In this document: piece by piece, positions 8,383 to 16,546 of the stretch | Position numbering within the stretch: the first letter of the stretch is position 1 | Layout: each line of letters begins with the position of its first letter | Assembly: GCA_964632505.1 (NCBI GenBank) | Contig: CAZWCE010000017.1 | Coordinates: 1-64,000 of the forward strand | DNA length: 64,000 nt | Source: CAZWCE01 sp964632505 | Lineage (GTDB): Bacteria; Planctomycetota; Planctomycetia; Pirellulales; Thermoguttaceae | Reading direction: 5' to 3' | Program-made: the position numbers and the translations under genes | Notes under the pieces: generated by a model | The model's input: the letters and a program-made list of their open reading frames with translations, nothing else | Told to the model about the DNA's origin: nothing | The model's database searches: none

Positions 8383-10253
8383 AGGAAGAACAACGTCGTG
8401 ATGGTCGGTCCGTAGAGAATGCCCGCGGCGACCGGGTGCAGACTTTCCAGGAAGATAATCCCGTTGGAGGCGAGAAGAAGTCCCAGCGACAAGAGATAGA
8501 ATCCGATCCAGTACAGGGGCAACTTGCGGAAACTTCGCACAAGAGTCCAGCTCAACGGCTGGAAGAGGGAGTTCGACTCGAGATTCGCCAAGACGACGAC
8601 CGGAAAACAGAAGAACGCGCTCACCGGAGCGAGCACGGCAAAGATTTCGGACCCCACCACGGGCTTCAGCATGAGTCCCAGTGCCGCCGCCGGCATGATG
8701 GAAAGAATGAATGCGAGGTACAACCAGAACATCTGCAAGGTGGCATCGGTGAGGAAGAACGACGGCCATTCCCGGATGTCGTCGTTGCCCTGGGCCGATT
8801 CCTCGAAGACGGTCGAACAATCGTGCGCCATCAGCAACATCCAGGTGGCAAAGAGCCCCATAAAGATAACCAGGACACCAAGTATTGCCATGAGGTTTTC
8901 CGGCAGGTACAAGAAAAACCAGGGCAGGGTCATCGAGAGCACCGCCGGGATGCTCCAGTGGACCACGAACTCGTAAACGGTAAACGGCTGAAACAGGCCG
9001 TTCCAGAGAGGCGCCGGGGGGAGCGGATCCTGCTCGTAGGTCTCGATCCGTTCCGTTTCGGCACGTTTCGCCTTCGAGCGGTCGGGAGGCTCTGGTTCAG
9101 TCGTCTTTTCGGGAGAATCGGTCACCGGCAGCGTAGGACGGTGGGCCGGAGCGACGTCGGCGGCGGCCGACAGGGCGTAGCCACCCAGAAGCGTCTCCCC
9201 TTCCGGTTCCGTTTTCTTCGGTTTCGGGGATTCTTTTTCCCGCCCCTTGCCGCGATCCGGTTCGGTCTTGCGCTTCGGCCGATCCTCGGTCACCGGCGCC
9301 GACCAGTCCTGCTTCTTGGGAAGCGCTTCCAACCGACGCTGGCTCTCCTTCCGTCGGGCCAACTTCCGATAGTCGACGTTCACACGAACCTCCGGGCGTC
9401 GCACCTCCGGGTCGACCTCGTGCATCTCGTACCCCCCGGTGGCAGCGATCTCCGGCGGCCGCTCCCGCTGCTCCGGCGGCACCTCCTTCACCTCCGTTTC
9501 CCGCTCGCAGTCGGGGCACCGCTTCATCGTGCCGATCTCGTCCTCGGCGGCGTACATTCGCGTCCCGCAAAGGTGACAGATCACCGGGACGAGCAGCTTG
9601 CCCGTTTTCGGGTCCGTCTCCCCGAAGAGATCGAACTGGTTCTTCCCCTCGTAGACGACCGTTTCCGAGACCGTTCCCTGCAACTTGGTCGGCTCGTGAA
9701 CCACGAACCGGGTCTCGCAGTCGGGGCATTCGAGCTGATCGCCGATCTGTTCCGGCACGGCATACATGAGCGTACGACAAAGCGGACAGTGGACCGGGAA
9801 GGCATCCTTCCGCTTGGCCGGCGAATCGTCTTTCCCTTCTTTCGTGGTCTCTTCTCCTTGGAGACCATAAACTTCCACCGACTCCGGCGGCGTCTCGGCC
9901 AGATCCTTCTCTCGGAACGCTTCGGCCGGAATCCCGACCGCCGTTTCGCAATCGGGACAGCCGATCGTCCCTCCGACTTCCTCCTCGCGAAATGCGAGCA
10001 CCGTTCGACAAACCGGGCAGGAGATCGAGTGATACCGGGGACGTTCGCGCGGTGGCTCTCCTTCGGCCGACGGCTTTTCCGAAGCGTAAAGCTCCGTCTC
10101 GGGCGTCGGCTTCGGACTTTCGGCCGGAACGACGACCTTCTGAAAACAGGCCGGACAGCTCATCTCTTTGCCTGCCATCTTTCGACGAATCTTCAGTTTA
10201 CGAAGACAATGCCGACACCGAAAATGCAAATATCGATCGGGGGGATGATTCAC
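8286..10253 (-). CDS. Four-zinc-ribbon membrane protein, unknown function
   Basis: 655 residues from GTG at 10253. Four CxxC...CxxC zinc-ribbon modules are visible in the first 230 residues: FRCRHC/MSCPAC, ISCPVC/IGCPDC, VHCPLC/LECPDC and VICHLC/KRCPDC. They are joined by acidic linkers. Residues about 240-400 are charged, Pro/Lys/Glu-rich and probably disordered. The last 230 residues form a membrane domain of roughly six helices, ending in an eight-Glu tail and ASW. Multiple ribbons before a membrane domain recur in planctomycete proteins, but I know no assigned role. A cytoplasmic zinc-ribbon array acting as a binding scaffold is only a guess. The 3' end overlaps the MFS gene. Confidence 0.75.
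   Translation of the reverse strand: MNHPPDRYLHFRCRHCLRKLKIRRKMAGKEMSCPACFQKVVVPAESPKPTPETELYASEKPSAEGEPPRERPRYHSISCPVCRTVLAFREEEVGGTIGCPDCETAVGIPAEAFREKDLAETPPESVEVYGLQGEETTKEGKDDSPAKRKDAFPVHCPLCRTLMYAVPEQIGDQLECPDCETRFVVHEPTKLQGTVSETVVYEGKNQFDLFGETDPKTGKLLVPVICHLCGTRMYAAEDEIGTMKRCPDCERETEVKEVPPEQRERPPEIAATGGYEMHEVDPEVRRPEVRVNVDYRKLARRKESQRRLEALPKKQDWSAPVTEDRPKRKTEPDRGKGREKESPKPKKTEPEGETLLGGYALSAAADVAPAHRPTLPVTDSPEKTTEPEPPDRSKAKRAETERIETYEQDPLPPAPLWNGLFQPFTVYEFVVHWSIPAVLSMTLPWFFLYLPENLMAILGVLVIFMGLFATWMLLMAHDCSTVFEESAQGNDDIREWPSFFLTDATLQMFWLYLAFILSIMPAAALGLMLKPVVGSEIFAVLAPVSAFFCFPVVVLANLESNSLFQPLSWTLVRSFRKLPLYWIGFYLLSLGLLLASNGIIFLESLHPVAAGILYGPTITTLFFLYARLLGRLAWVIDSRLREAAEEEEEEEEASW
8299..8322. 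repeat. Trinucleotide-like TCC/TCT tract coding on both strands
   Basis: Eight consecutive Ser codons (TCC or TCT) of the MFS gene lie in the convergent overlap. On the other strand the same tract reads as a run of Glu in the zinc-ribbon protein. Low-complexity tracts like this can change length by slippage. Confidence 0.8.
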
Positions 10254-10534
10254 GGGAAAACCTGTAAAAAAGAGAAAAAAGGCAAAAAAACAAGACGGGA
10301 CGGGGGATCACCCATTTCGGCCCATATTATGATTCTAAAGCCTATCATTTTTTTTGTCTACGATCAATCTTCGCTGGAGCGATCCCGGATCGACGATCGA
10401 TAAGATAAACAGACTAAAGAGAAGGGGCTGATCTTCATCTCTCAAGAAACATCGCTTGCCGCGATCGAACGAAAAATGGTAGCATTCCTTTTGAATCGCG
10501 TCCCGATGGAGCCTTCTCACGGAGGAAGATGGAA
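10254..10534. other. Divergent intergenic region, AT-rich
   Basis: 281 bases between two divergent genes. It contains A-rich and T-rich runs (for example at 10264-10290 and 10347-10356), but I could not assign a clear promoter pair. Confidence 0.4.
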
Positions 10535-10792
10535 ATGCATTCCGAACATCTCGATTTGACCAGCGAACCGGAATTACCACGCAAAACGGCCGCCTCCGCG
10601 GATCCTTCGTCGCCGACCGAGCCCCGACGGAAATTTCTCGGAATCCGCTTCGATTGCTGTGGGATTTACGCCCGAATCTACCCGAATCGCCAGGAAACCC
10701 ACTACGAGGGAAGGTGCCCCCGCTGCTTGAAACAGGTTCGCATCCGCATCGGAAACGGCGGCACCAACTGCCGATTCTTCACCGCCTATTGA
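10535..10792 (+). CDS. Small Cys-containing planctomycete protein, unknown function
   Basis: 85 residues. GGAGGA at 10521-10526 lies eight bases before the ATG at 10535, and only two before an alternative ATG at 10529, so the later start is chosen. After about 35 variable residues comes a compact conserved-looking block: FLGIRFDCCGIYARIY, then GRCPRCLKQVRIRIGNGG, then NCRFFTAY at the very end. The Cys pairs suggest a small zinc-binding fold. I recall near-identical endings in other planctomycetes, but no function. It stands alone between two intergenic stretches. Confidence 0.75.
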   Translation: MHSEHLDLTSEPELPRKTAASADPSSPTEPRRKFLGIRFDCCGIYARIYPNRQETHYEGRCPRCLKQVRIRIGNGGTNCRFFTAY

Positions 10793-11050
10793 CCCCCCCT
10801 CCTCTTCTTCGTTCGTACCGGTGACGTCGAGATTGGCTCAAATCCAATAAATTCCGAAAAAAGCGCTCTGGGGAGAATGTCTTTCGATCTCGAAACGCTG
10901 AAGGGAAATCTCCCTTGCGTCGTGGGACGGTTTCGATTACGCTTGGCCCGTTTTCGAAAAAAAACGAAGCCGAGCACGATGGAAGCGATTTCGCAAGAAC
11001 TCCGTTTCACTCGGCCGAACCGTTTTCATAAGGATATACGCGAAAAAACG

Positions 11051-11539
11051 ATGGACTACCAGATTCCCCGCAGTTCGCGTCGATGTTCCGTCACCGAACG
11101 AGAGCTTCTGGCCGGAGAGACTTATTACTCGGTACTCTTGGAAGAGGGGCCGGGGGAAGTGCGTCGGCTCGACTACAGTCGTCAAGCATGGCAAGGGGCT
11201 CCGGAGAACGCCCTCGGCTGGTGGCAGGCAAGGATGCCCCTGCCGGAAGAGAACAAAACGAAACTCGCGCCCAACGACGCCCTGATGCAGGTCTTCGATC
11301 AACTGGCCCATCAGCCGCGACAACAAGAGATGCGTTACGTTTTGAGCCTGCTGCTGCTCAGGCGGCGGGTCTTTCAGTTCGAGGACGAAGCGACCGACCA
11401 GGAGGGCCATGTCTACATGACGCTCTATTGCCCTCGTCGCGACACCACCTACGAAGTGCTGGTCGTCGAGCCGGAAGATGCCCAAGCGGAACAGATCCAA
11501 CAGAAAATCGCCGACCTTTTATTCGCCGACGCCACTTGA
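11051..11539 (+). CDS. Conserved hypothetical protein, unknown function
   Basis: 162 residues from the ATG at 11051. The frame is open farther upstream, but that part is basic and poorly protein-like. The start MDYQIPRSSRRCSVTERELL fits what I remember of planctomycete homologues. The sequence continues GETYYSVLLEEG and contains NALGWWQARMP. A helical segment EMRYVLSLLLLRRRVF lies at mid-length. The first Cys and the short strands suggest a small zinc or beta domain, but no metal set is complete. No signal peptide is present. It lies 81 bases before a lipoprotein gene on the same strand, possibly cotranscribed. Confidence 0.7.
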   Translation: MDYQIPRSSRRCSVTERELLAGETYYSVLLEEGPGEVRRLDYSRQAWQGAPENALGWWQARMPLPEENKTKLAPNDALMQVFDQLAHQPRQQEMRYVLSLLLLRRRVFQFEDEATDQEGHVYMTLYCPRRDTTYEVLVVEPEDAQAEQIQQKIADLLFADAT

Positions 11540-11620
11540 CCGCAAGAGGCAGTTGGGAAGATGTCTTCCCATCTCCCTCTCCTCCTCTCCCCGAAAACCG
11601 ACTTGAAAAAGAGCTATTCG

Positions 11621-12595
11621 ATGAAACAGGAACCTCATGTCCTTTCGCATCCCGCGGTCTTTCACCGCACTTGGCTCGCGGTGTTCCTGTTTCTGCCCGT
11701 GTTTATCGGCTGCCATATCTTTCAGGATGAGTATTCGAAATACCCTACCGTACTGCCGGCGGAACCTTCGCTGCAACAGGTCACCGGTGCGGTCAACCAG
11801 AACAGTCGGGCCGTCCACTCGCTGATGAGCGATAATGCGAAAGTGTCCGGATCGCAGTTTCCCACCTCCCTCGACTGCACCGTCGCCTACCGTCAAGCGA
11901 AGCAACTCCGCGTGACCGGCGGCACCGGCCTGACCGGCCCGGAATTCGATTTCGGCAGCAATCCGGAGCTCTTCTGGCTCTGGATCAAGAGAAATCAACA
12001 GAAAGCGACCTATTTCTGCCGGCACGAGGATTACCGGTACTGCCCCACCAACGAATCGCTGCCGTTGCCGCTGAACCCCGATTGGCTACAGAGCGCCTTC
12101 GGGCTGGTCACCTTTCCGGAAACGGAGCGGCACGAAGGCCCCTTCCTCACCGAAGACGAGAAGCTCATCGTCCGGTCTCACGTCGCCACGCCCCGGGGAG
12201 ATTATCTCAAGATCACGACGATCCATCCCCGCACCGCCTGCGTGCTCCGCCAGGACATCTACGATCCCCGTCAGCAACCGTTGGTGCACATCGACATCCA
12301 AGATCACTACCGCGACGCCGTGAATGACCTGATCATCACCGAAAAAGTGGTCCTGCAGATGCCGACCGTCGGGGTCGACATGACTTTCGAAATGGGGGCT
12401 CCAACGATCAATCCCCCTACCGGCATCGCCTCCTCGTCGTTCGAAATGCCGCTCTTCTCCGGCTACGAACTGGTGAACGTCTGCGATCCCAACTTCTGCC
12501 CGCTTCCCCGGCAAAACGCTCCGGGCGTCTATCAGCGGCGGGGAGGATCCCGGGTCCAGATCGCCCAACCGCCCGAGGGGCATTCGCGATTCTGA
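11621..12595 (+). CDS. Predicted lipoprotein, unknown function
   Basis: 324 residues. From ATG at 11621 the N-terminus has a positively biased start, a hydrophobic core (WLAVFLFLPVFIGC) and a lipobox FIGC, so it should be lipidated at the Cys near residue 31. The mature part begins with a spacer, then contains CTVAYRQAKQLRVTG, FDFGSNPELFWLWIKRNQ and long beta-rich stretches. These recall LolA/LolB-like outer-membrane-lipoprotein folds often found in planctomycete lipoproteins; that resemblance is tentative. The C-terminus is Pro/Arg-rich. It ends 33 bases from the convergent helicase gene. Confidence 0.7.
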   Translation: MKQEPHVLSHPAVFHRTWLAVFLFLPVFIGCHIFQDEYSKYPTVLPAEPSLQQVTGAVNQNSRAVHSLMSDNAKVSGSQFPTSLDCTVAYRQAKQLRVTGGTGLTGPEFDFGSNPELFWLWIKRNQQKATYFCRHEDYRYCPTNESLPLPLNPDWLQSAFGLVTFPETERHEGPFLTEDEKLIVRSHVATPRGDYLKITTIHPRTACVLRQDIYDPRQQPLVHIDIQDHYRDAVNDLIITEKVVLQMPTVGVDMTFEMGAPTINPPTGIASSSFEMPLFSGYELVNVCDPNFCPLPRQNAPGVYQRRGGSRVQIAQPPEGHSRF

Positions 12596-12628
12596 TCCCG
12601 GCGAAGTGAACGCGGAGAAGCTGATGCT

Positions 12629-14482
12629 TCAAGCCGACTTCCGTGTCTGAGGCACGCTGAGATTGAACAGGCCGAAGATCTCTTTCTGATTCATGCCGGT
12701 TGAGGAAGATCCCTTCGCGCCGGAGAGAATCGTTTCGAAAAGTTCCCGCTTCTCCTGGAGCACCCGGTCGATGCGCTGCTCGATCGTGCCCAAGGAAAGA
12801 AAACGTGTGACCGTCACCGGGCCGTTGGCACCGATGCGATGGGCGCGATTGATCGCCTGATCCTCGATCGCGGGATTCCACCACCGGTCGAAGAGAAAGA
12901 CATATCCGGCGAATTGCAAATTCAACCCGACACTGCCGGCGCCGTAGCTCATGAGAATCACGTGACAATCCGGATCGTCGCGAAAGCGTTCGATCACGCC
13001 GTCCCGCTGGGATGAGGGAACCTTGCCGTGATATTCCACCGGATGGAAGTCGGCCAGTTCCGTCTTCAAACGCTCCAGCGTACCGACCCACTGACTGAAG
13101 ACGATCGCCTTGCGTCCGCTTTCGGCCACCTCTTCCAGATCGGCCTTGAGCCGTTCGAGCTTCGCACTGGCGCCGGTGGCGGGATCGAAATTGCAGATCT
13201 GCTTCAACCGCAGCACCAGTTCGAAAACATGCTGGATCGTCGCCCCCTCGCCCATGTCGCTCAGGCGAAGTACTCCCTCGTCTTCGGCCAGATCGTAGGT
13301 CTCCTGCTGCTCGACGCTGAGTTCGATCTCCGCGTCCCGAATCATTTTCGGCGGCAGATCGGTGAGCACTTTATCCTTCGTCCGCCGCAGAATATATTCT
13401 CCGACCAGCTTGCTCATTTGCGAAGGCTTCATGTGCGTGGTCAAAAATCCCGGCGAGAGAAACTCGAAAATGCCGACCAGGTCTTCCGGGCTGTTTTCGA
13501 CCGGCGTTCCCGTCAGGGCCCAGCTCCGCTTGTGCGGAATCGCCCGGGCCGCTTTGCTCGTGGCACTCGTTTGATTCTTGATCCGTTGCGATTCATCGAG
13601 GATGACCAGGTCGAAAAACGTTCCCCCGGCCGAAGGGGGACGGTCGTAGAAATCGCGGTCCCGGTGGAGGAGTTCGTAATTCGCGATGCGTACCGGAACG
13701 TCGTCGAGCTGCCAGAGCCACTTGCGGCGCTCCTGCGAGCCCTCGATCACCTGCACCCCCAACTCCGGCGCCCAGAGTTCGAATTCCCGCTTCCAGTTCG
13801 TCACCAGCGGCTTCGGGCAGACCAAGAGAACGCTGCGGATCTCCCCGCTTCGCAGCAGAAGCCGCGTCGTGACGATCGCCTGCATCGTCTTGCCCAACCC
13901 CATCTCATCGGCCAGGATCGCCTTGTGGGAGCTGTAAAGAAATCCCACTCCCTCATACTGGTAGGGGAACGGCTCGAAGGGCAACTCGAAGGAGCGCCGG
14001 GCCAACAGCGATTCGAGGGCCGGTTGCAGCAGGTAATGCAAGCGATCTTCCAGTTTGATCGCGTCGGGAGGAATGCGAATCCGCGTCATCTCTTCCGGAG
14101 AGTGCTTCGCCTCCGACGGCGATGCATCGGTCGAGTCGGCCGAAACGGGGCACAAGCCCGGCTCGGGGACCGTGGCGACATCGTCGGCCGTTTCCGGCAA
14201 CGCTTCGTTGGAAATGGGAGGAGGCGCAAAATAGAAGCTCCGCACCGTCACCGGCCTACCGGCGAGAGGAAGCGACACGACGTTCGGCTTCGGCCCCCGG
14301 CTCGGACGCATCGATCGAACGCGGAAATCCGCCTTCCGATGCATCGCGTGATTCCAGCCGGTCGCGTACACCTCCACGGGCATCGTCAAATCGGCCGAAT
14401 GCACTCCCAGCTCGAAGGAAGTCTCCCACGAATGAACTTCCGGGGTTTCGGACGGAGAAAGGATCGTCGAGTAACATTTCAT
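12629..14482 (-). CDS. SNF2-family DNA-dependent ATPase/helicase
   Basis: 617 residues. The ATG at 14482 is preferred over an upstream TTG at 14488 because a G-rich ribosome site sits eight bases before it. Residues 1-170 are a lineage-specific N-terminal region. The motor has motif I ADEMGLGKTMQAI (about residue 190), motif II LDESQRIKNQ (about 294; usually DEAQ or DEGH) and motif III ALTGTPVENSPEDL. The C-terminal RecA-like lobe follows with FSQWVGTLERL, then AINRAHRIGANGPVTV (about 545). SNF2 ATPases of this short bacterial type remodel or translocate on DNA; a specific role is unknown. It lies 13 bases downstream of the small gene at 14496, so the pair is probably cotranscribed. Confidence 0.88.
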   Translation of the reverse strand: MKCYSTILSPSETPEVHSWETSFELGVHSADLTMPVEVYATGWNHAMHRKADFRVRSMRPSRGPKPNVVSLPLAGRPVTVRSFYFAPPPISNEALPETADDVATVPEPGLCPVSADSTDASPSEAKHSPEEMTRIRIPPDAIKLEDRLHYLLQPALESLLARRSFELPFEPFPYQYEGVGFLYSSHKAILADEMGLGKTMQAIVTTRLLLRSGEIRSVLLVCPKPLVTNWKREFELWAPELGVQVIEGSQERRKWLWQLDDVPVRIANYELLHRDRDFYDRPPSAGGTFFDLVILDESQRIKNQTSATSKAARAIPHKRSWALTGTPVENSPEDLVGIFEFLSPGFLTTHMKPSQMSKLVGEYILRRTKDKVLTDLPPKMIRDAEIELSVEQQETYDLAEDEGVLRLSDMGEGATIQHVFELVLRLKQICNFDPATGASAKLERLKADLEEVAESGRKAIVFSQWVGTLERLKTELADFHPVEYHGKVPSSQRDGVIERFRDDPDCHVILMSYGAGSVGLNLQFAGYVFLFDRWWNPAIEDQAINRAHRIGANGPVTVTRFLSLGTIEQRIDRVLQEKRELFETILSGAKGSSSTGMNQKEIFGLFNLSVPQTRKSA

Positions 14483-14495
14483 GCGCAAGGCCCCC

Positions 14496-15044
14496 TTAAG
14501 CGGCCCGCTGGGCTTCCTCGATCGCCAAACGGATGCGGGAAAACGGTTCGGTCAAATCGAGAGAGTCGAGTTTTCCGGAAAGCGTCCGCGCGATCTCTTC
14601 GGCGGAAAATCCCATCTGATCGGGAAGATAGAGATCCTTGCCGGCGAGAGAAACCGCACGTCGGCCGGTCAGCGCGCCCGACGGTGCAGGATCGCTGGAC
14701 TCTTCTTCCTCGGATCCGTGTTCCGGCAGAAAAATCACGGGAAACGAGACGAATTCCTGGGCGGCGAGCACGCCGGCGCGATCGGTGAAGACGGCAATCG
14801 GCTCAAGACGCGACTTCTTGATCAGCGTCTGCCCGATCTGTTCGCCGTACAGAAATGAATTGAGGGTGTTGCCGTATAAAACCACCTGGGCTCGGTTCGG
14901 CTTCACCGGAGTGGTGCAATGGAATTCCAACGGCCGGCCCACGGCATTGAGCAGAAGATATCCCCCGAACAACCCGAAACGGCTATGTTCCAGAACGGTC
15001 AAGAATCCGTATGATTCGTTCTTCTCCGACATGGTTGACGGCAT
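14496..15044 (-). CDS. Conserved hypothetical partner of SNF2 helicase
   Basis: 182 residues. AGGGGAG just upstream supports the first ATG at 15044. A recognisable core reads FGLFGGYLLLNAVGRPLEFH, then CTTPVKPNRAQVVLYGNTLN, then LYGEQIGQTLI. I remember this block from planctomycete proteins annotated only as hypothetical. A Ser/Glu-rich loop lies near residue 120, followed by a helical C-terminus. No membrane segment or catalytic motif is evident. Its close spacing to the SNF2 gene suggests a shared function, but none can be named. Confidence 0.7.
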   Translation of the reverse strand: MPSTMSEKNESYGFLTVLEHSRFGLFGGYLLLNAVGRPLEFHCTTPVKPNRAQVVLYGNTLNSFLYGEQIGQTLIKKSRLEPIAVFTDRAGVLAAQEFVSFPVIFLPEHGSEEEESSDPAPSGALTGRRAVSLAGKDLYLPDQMGFSAEEIARTLSGKLDSLDLTEPFSRIRLAIEEAQRAA

Positions 15045-15794
15045 GAAGCTCCCCTAATGTGGCTTGATGACAATGGTGCGTGATCAAAGACGTTGTTTTC
15101 GCCGATCCCTGGTGCTGCCGGAAAACGCCGATTGGCGAGACGCTTTCCTCGAAAGGCTCGAAATCTCTACTTCCCGGACGATAAGTTTGCCTTTCCCTTG
15201 CCGGAATGCAACGACGGAAGAAAAGGACCCTCAGGATGAAATAGGATCCTCGTTTCTTGGAAGAGAAATTCCCTCGGAATCGAATGCGGCGTCTCCCGAC
15301 AGACTTGAGAATACTTCGAGTGGATGATCCCACCCTTTTCTTCCTCCCGGAGCGACAAGCGGTCTTTCCGACGGACAGGTTGCTTTACCAGCACAAAAGG
15401 AACATCGGTTTTCCCCATTACAGGACTTTAATTCGGAGTTTTTTCACATTTTTCCGAAAATAGCTTGATCAAAAGGCGAAGCCCCGTGGCGCAGCCGCAC
15501 CACGAGAAAAAGAATCAACGCAAACACCGATTATAAAAAGACTTACGAAACAGAAACCTTTCAGATCGAATTCCTCGGACGAGTGGAGAAGACACAAGGT
15601 ATTCCTGGCTACACTTTTCTGATTTGCCGCATATTGCCCATTTTTTAGTTCCGTCCGCCTTTCTGAAAAGAATGGTCCCGTAAAATACTCGACTTTTCTG
15701 TAGGAATCTGGTTATACTGGAAGTGATGAGGTTGATATCAATGAACCACCTTAGAGATGAGCTTCACTTCAACGCATAGTAAGGACTCAGGAAC
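15045..15794. other. Long intergenic region before the 158-residue gene
   Basis: 750 bases with AT-rich character, especially 15400-15780. Short frames on both strands lack any recognised motif. A promoter candidate is present at 15689-15718. A weak imperfect hairpin lies at about 15484-15513, with no T run on the plus strand. Nothing else is recognised. Confidence 0.5.
15689..15718 (+). promoter_or_regulatory. Candidate promoter of the 158-residue gene
   Basis: TCGACT and TATACT are separated by 18 bases. The predicted start lies about 70 bases before the ATG at 15795. Confidence 0.4.
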
Positions 15795-16271
15795 ATGTCG
15801 AAAGACCAGCCACCGGAAACGCATCTTTTCACCCAAATCGATGTATCCACGGGAGCAGGAAGTCCGGAGAATAACAACAAAAACATGATGAATGAATTAT
15901 GCTATCTTATGCGGGAAATGATTTCGGCTCAGGATCGGCAAAATGAGCTCCTGGAGGAGATGGTTCAGCAATTCAGCGCGGCTCAGCGACAACGGAGCGC
16001 GGAGCTGGCCAGTTGGAAACAGGCCAATCCGAAGCTGGCCAAGAACTGCCGGTACGCCGCCGAACTACTGAGCAAAGTCCAAACCGAATATTTGGAGACC
16101 ATCACCGAAGAAATCGATGAAAGCTATGCCTACATGCAGGAAGGTGAGTTCATGGTCAACGAATTCGTGGACCGCTTCGGACCTCGAGTTGCGCACATGA
16201 ACGGCATTCTCCAGATCCTTTCGCAATTGGGCAATGCCCCCGATTCTCCCGCTCCTCCCAAAGCTCGTTAA
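15795..16271 (+). CDS. Conserved planctomycete helical protein, unknown function
   Basis: 158 residues with an AAGGA-type ribosome site. The N-terminal 30 residues are variable. The rest is predicted almost wholly helical: ELCYLMREMISAQDRQNELL, then SAELASWKQANPKLAKNCRY, then EFMVNEFVDRFGPRVAHMNG. It is probably a soluble helical-bundle or coiled-coil protein. I recall this ELASWKQANP...C block from planctomycetes, without a function. A clear intrinsic terminator follows 54 bases after the stop, so it is most likely a single-gene transcript. Confidence 0.75.
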   Translation: MSKDQPPETHLFTQIDVSTGAGSPENNNKNMMNELCYLMREMISAQDRQNELLEEMVQQFSAAQRQRSAELASWKQANPKLAKNCRYAAELLSKVQTEYLETITEEIDESYAYMQEGEFMVNEFVDRFGPRVAHMNGILQILSQLGNAPDSPAPPKAR

Positions 16272-16325
16272 ACTCCCCACCAGAGCAAACCTCTCCTGTC
16301 GGGAGAGACGGCGTTCATGCAATTC

Positions 16326-16350
16326 GGCGGCCTACCGGGCCGCCTTTTTT
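16326..16350 (+). terminator. Intrinsic terminator
   Basis: GGCGGCC and GGCCGCC form a perfect 7-bp stem with a five-base loop, followed by six T. It ends the transcript of the 158-residue gene. Confidence 0.85.
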
Positions 16351-16494
16351 GTCTTCAGGGCCCCTTCCAATCGTCCCCGCCTGTCTCGAAAAGCGGCGGT
16401 GGGATTCCCGGGTCGACTGAAGCCTCTCGCCGCTTCTTTCTTTTTCCCGGTCTCGGGTGCGGCAAGGGCGACTGTTTCTCTCGCGCACCGTCGG

Positions 16495-16500
16495 TATAAT
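16495..16500 (+). promoter_or_regulatory. Perfect -10 element TATAAT, decides the start of the next gene
   Basis: TATAAT lies where an in-frame ATG (16499) might be read as a start. The -35 region is weak (CTGTTT, 17 bases before). If this is the promoter, transcription begins near 16507 and translation must start later, at GTG 16547. Confidence 0.45.
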
Positions 16501-16546
16501 GGGATTAGTCGAAGGAACCATTCCCTCCGAAAGTGGGAGAAGCAAA

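Noticed and set aside
7275..10403. Very long rightward open frame of about 1040 codons across the MFS and zinc-ribbon genes
   Set aside because: It is the shadow of two real genes in GC-rich DNA. The translation is Arg/Pro/Gly-rich without domains, and both true genes have clear motifs.
15484..15513. Hairpin around GTGGCGCAGCCGCACCAC as a small RNA or terminator
   Set aside because: The stem has mismatches and no T run on the plus strand; no promoter could be tied to it.
16499..16546. ATG at 16499 as start of the two-propeller lipoprotein
   Set aside because: The ATG overlaps a perfect -10 element, and the GTG at 16547 has a better ribosome site and gives a proper lipoprotein signal.
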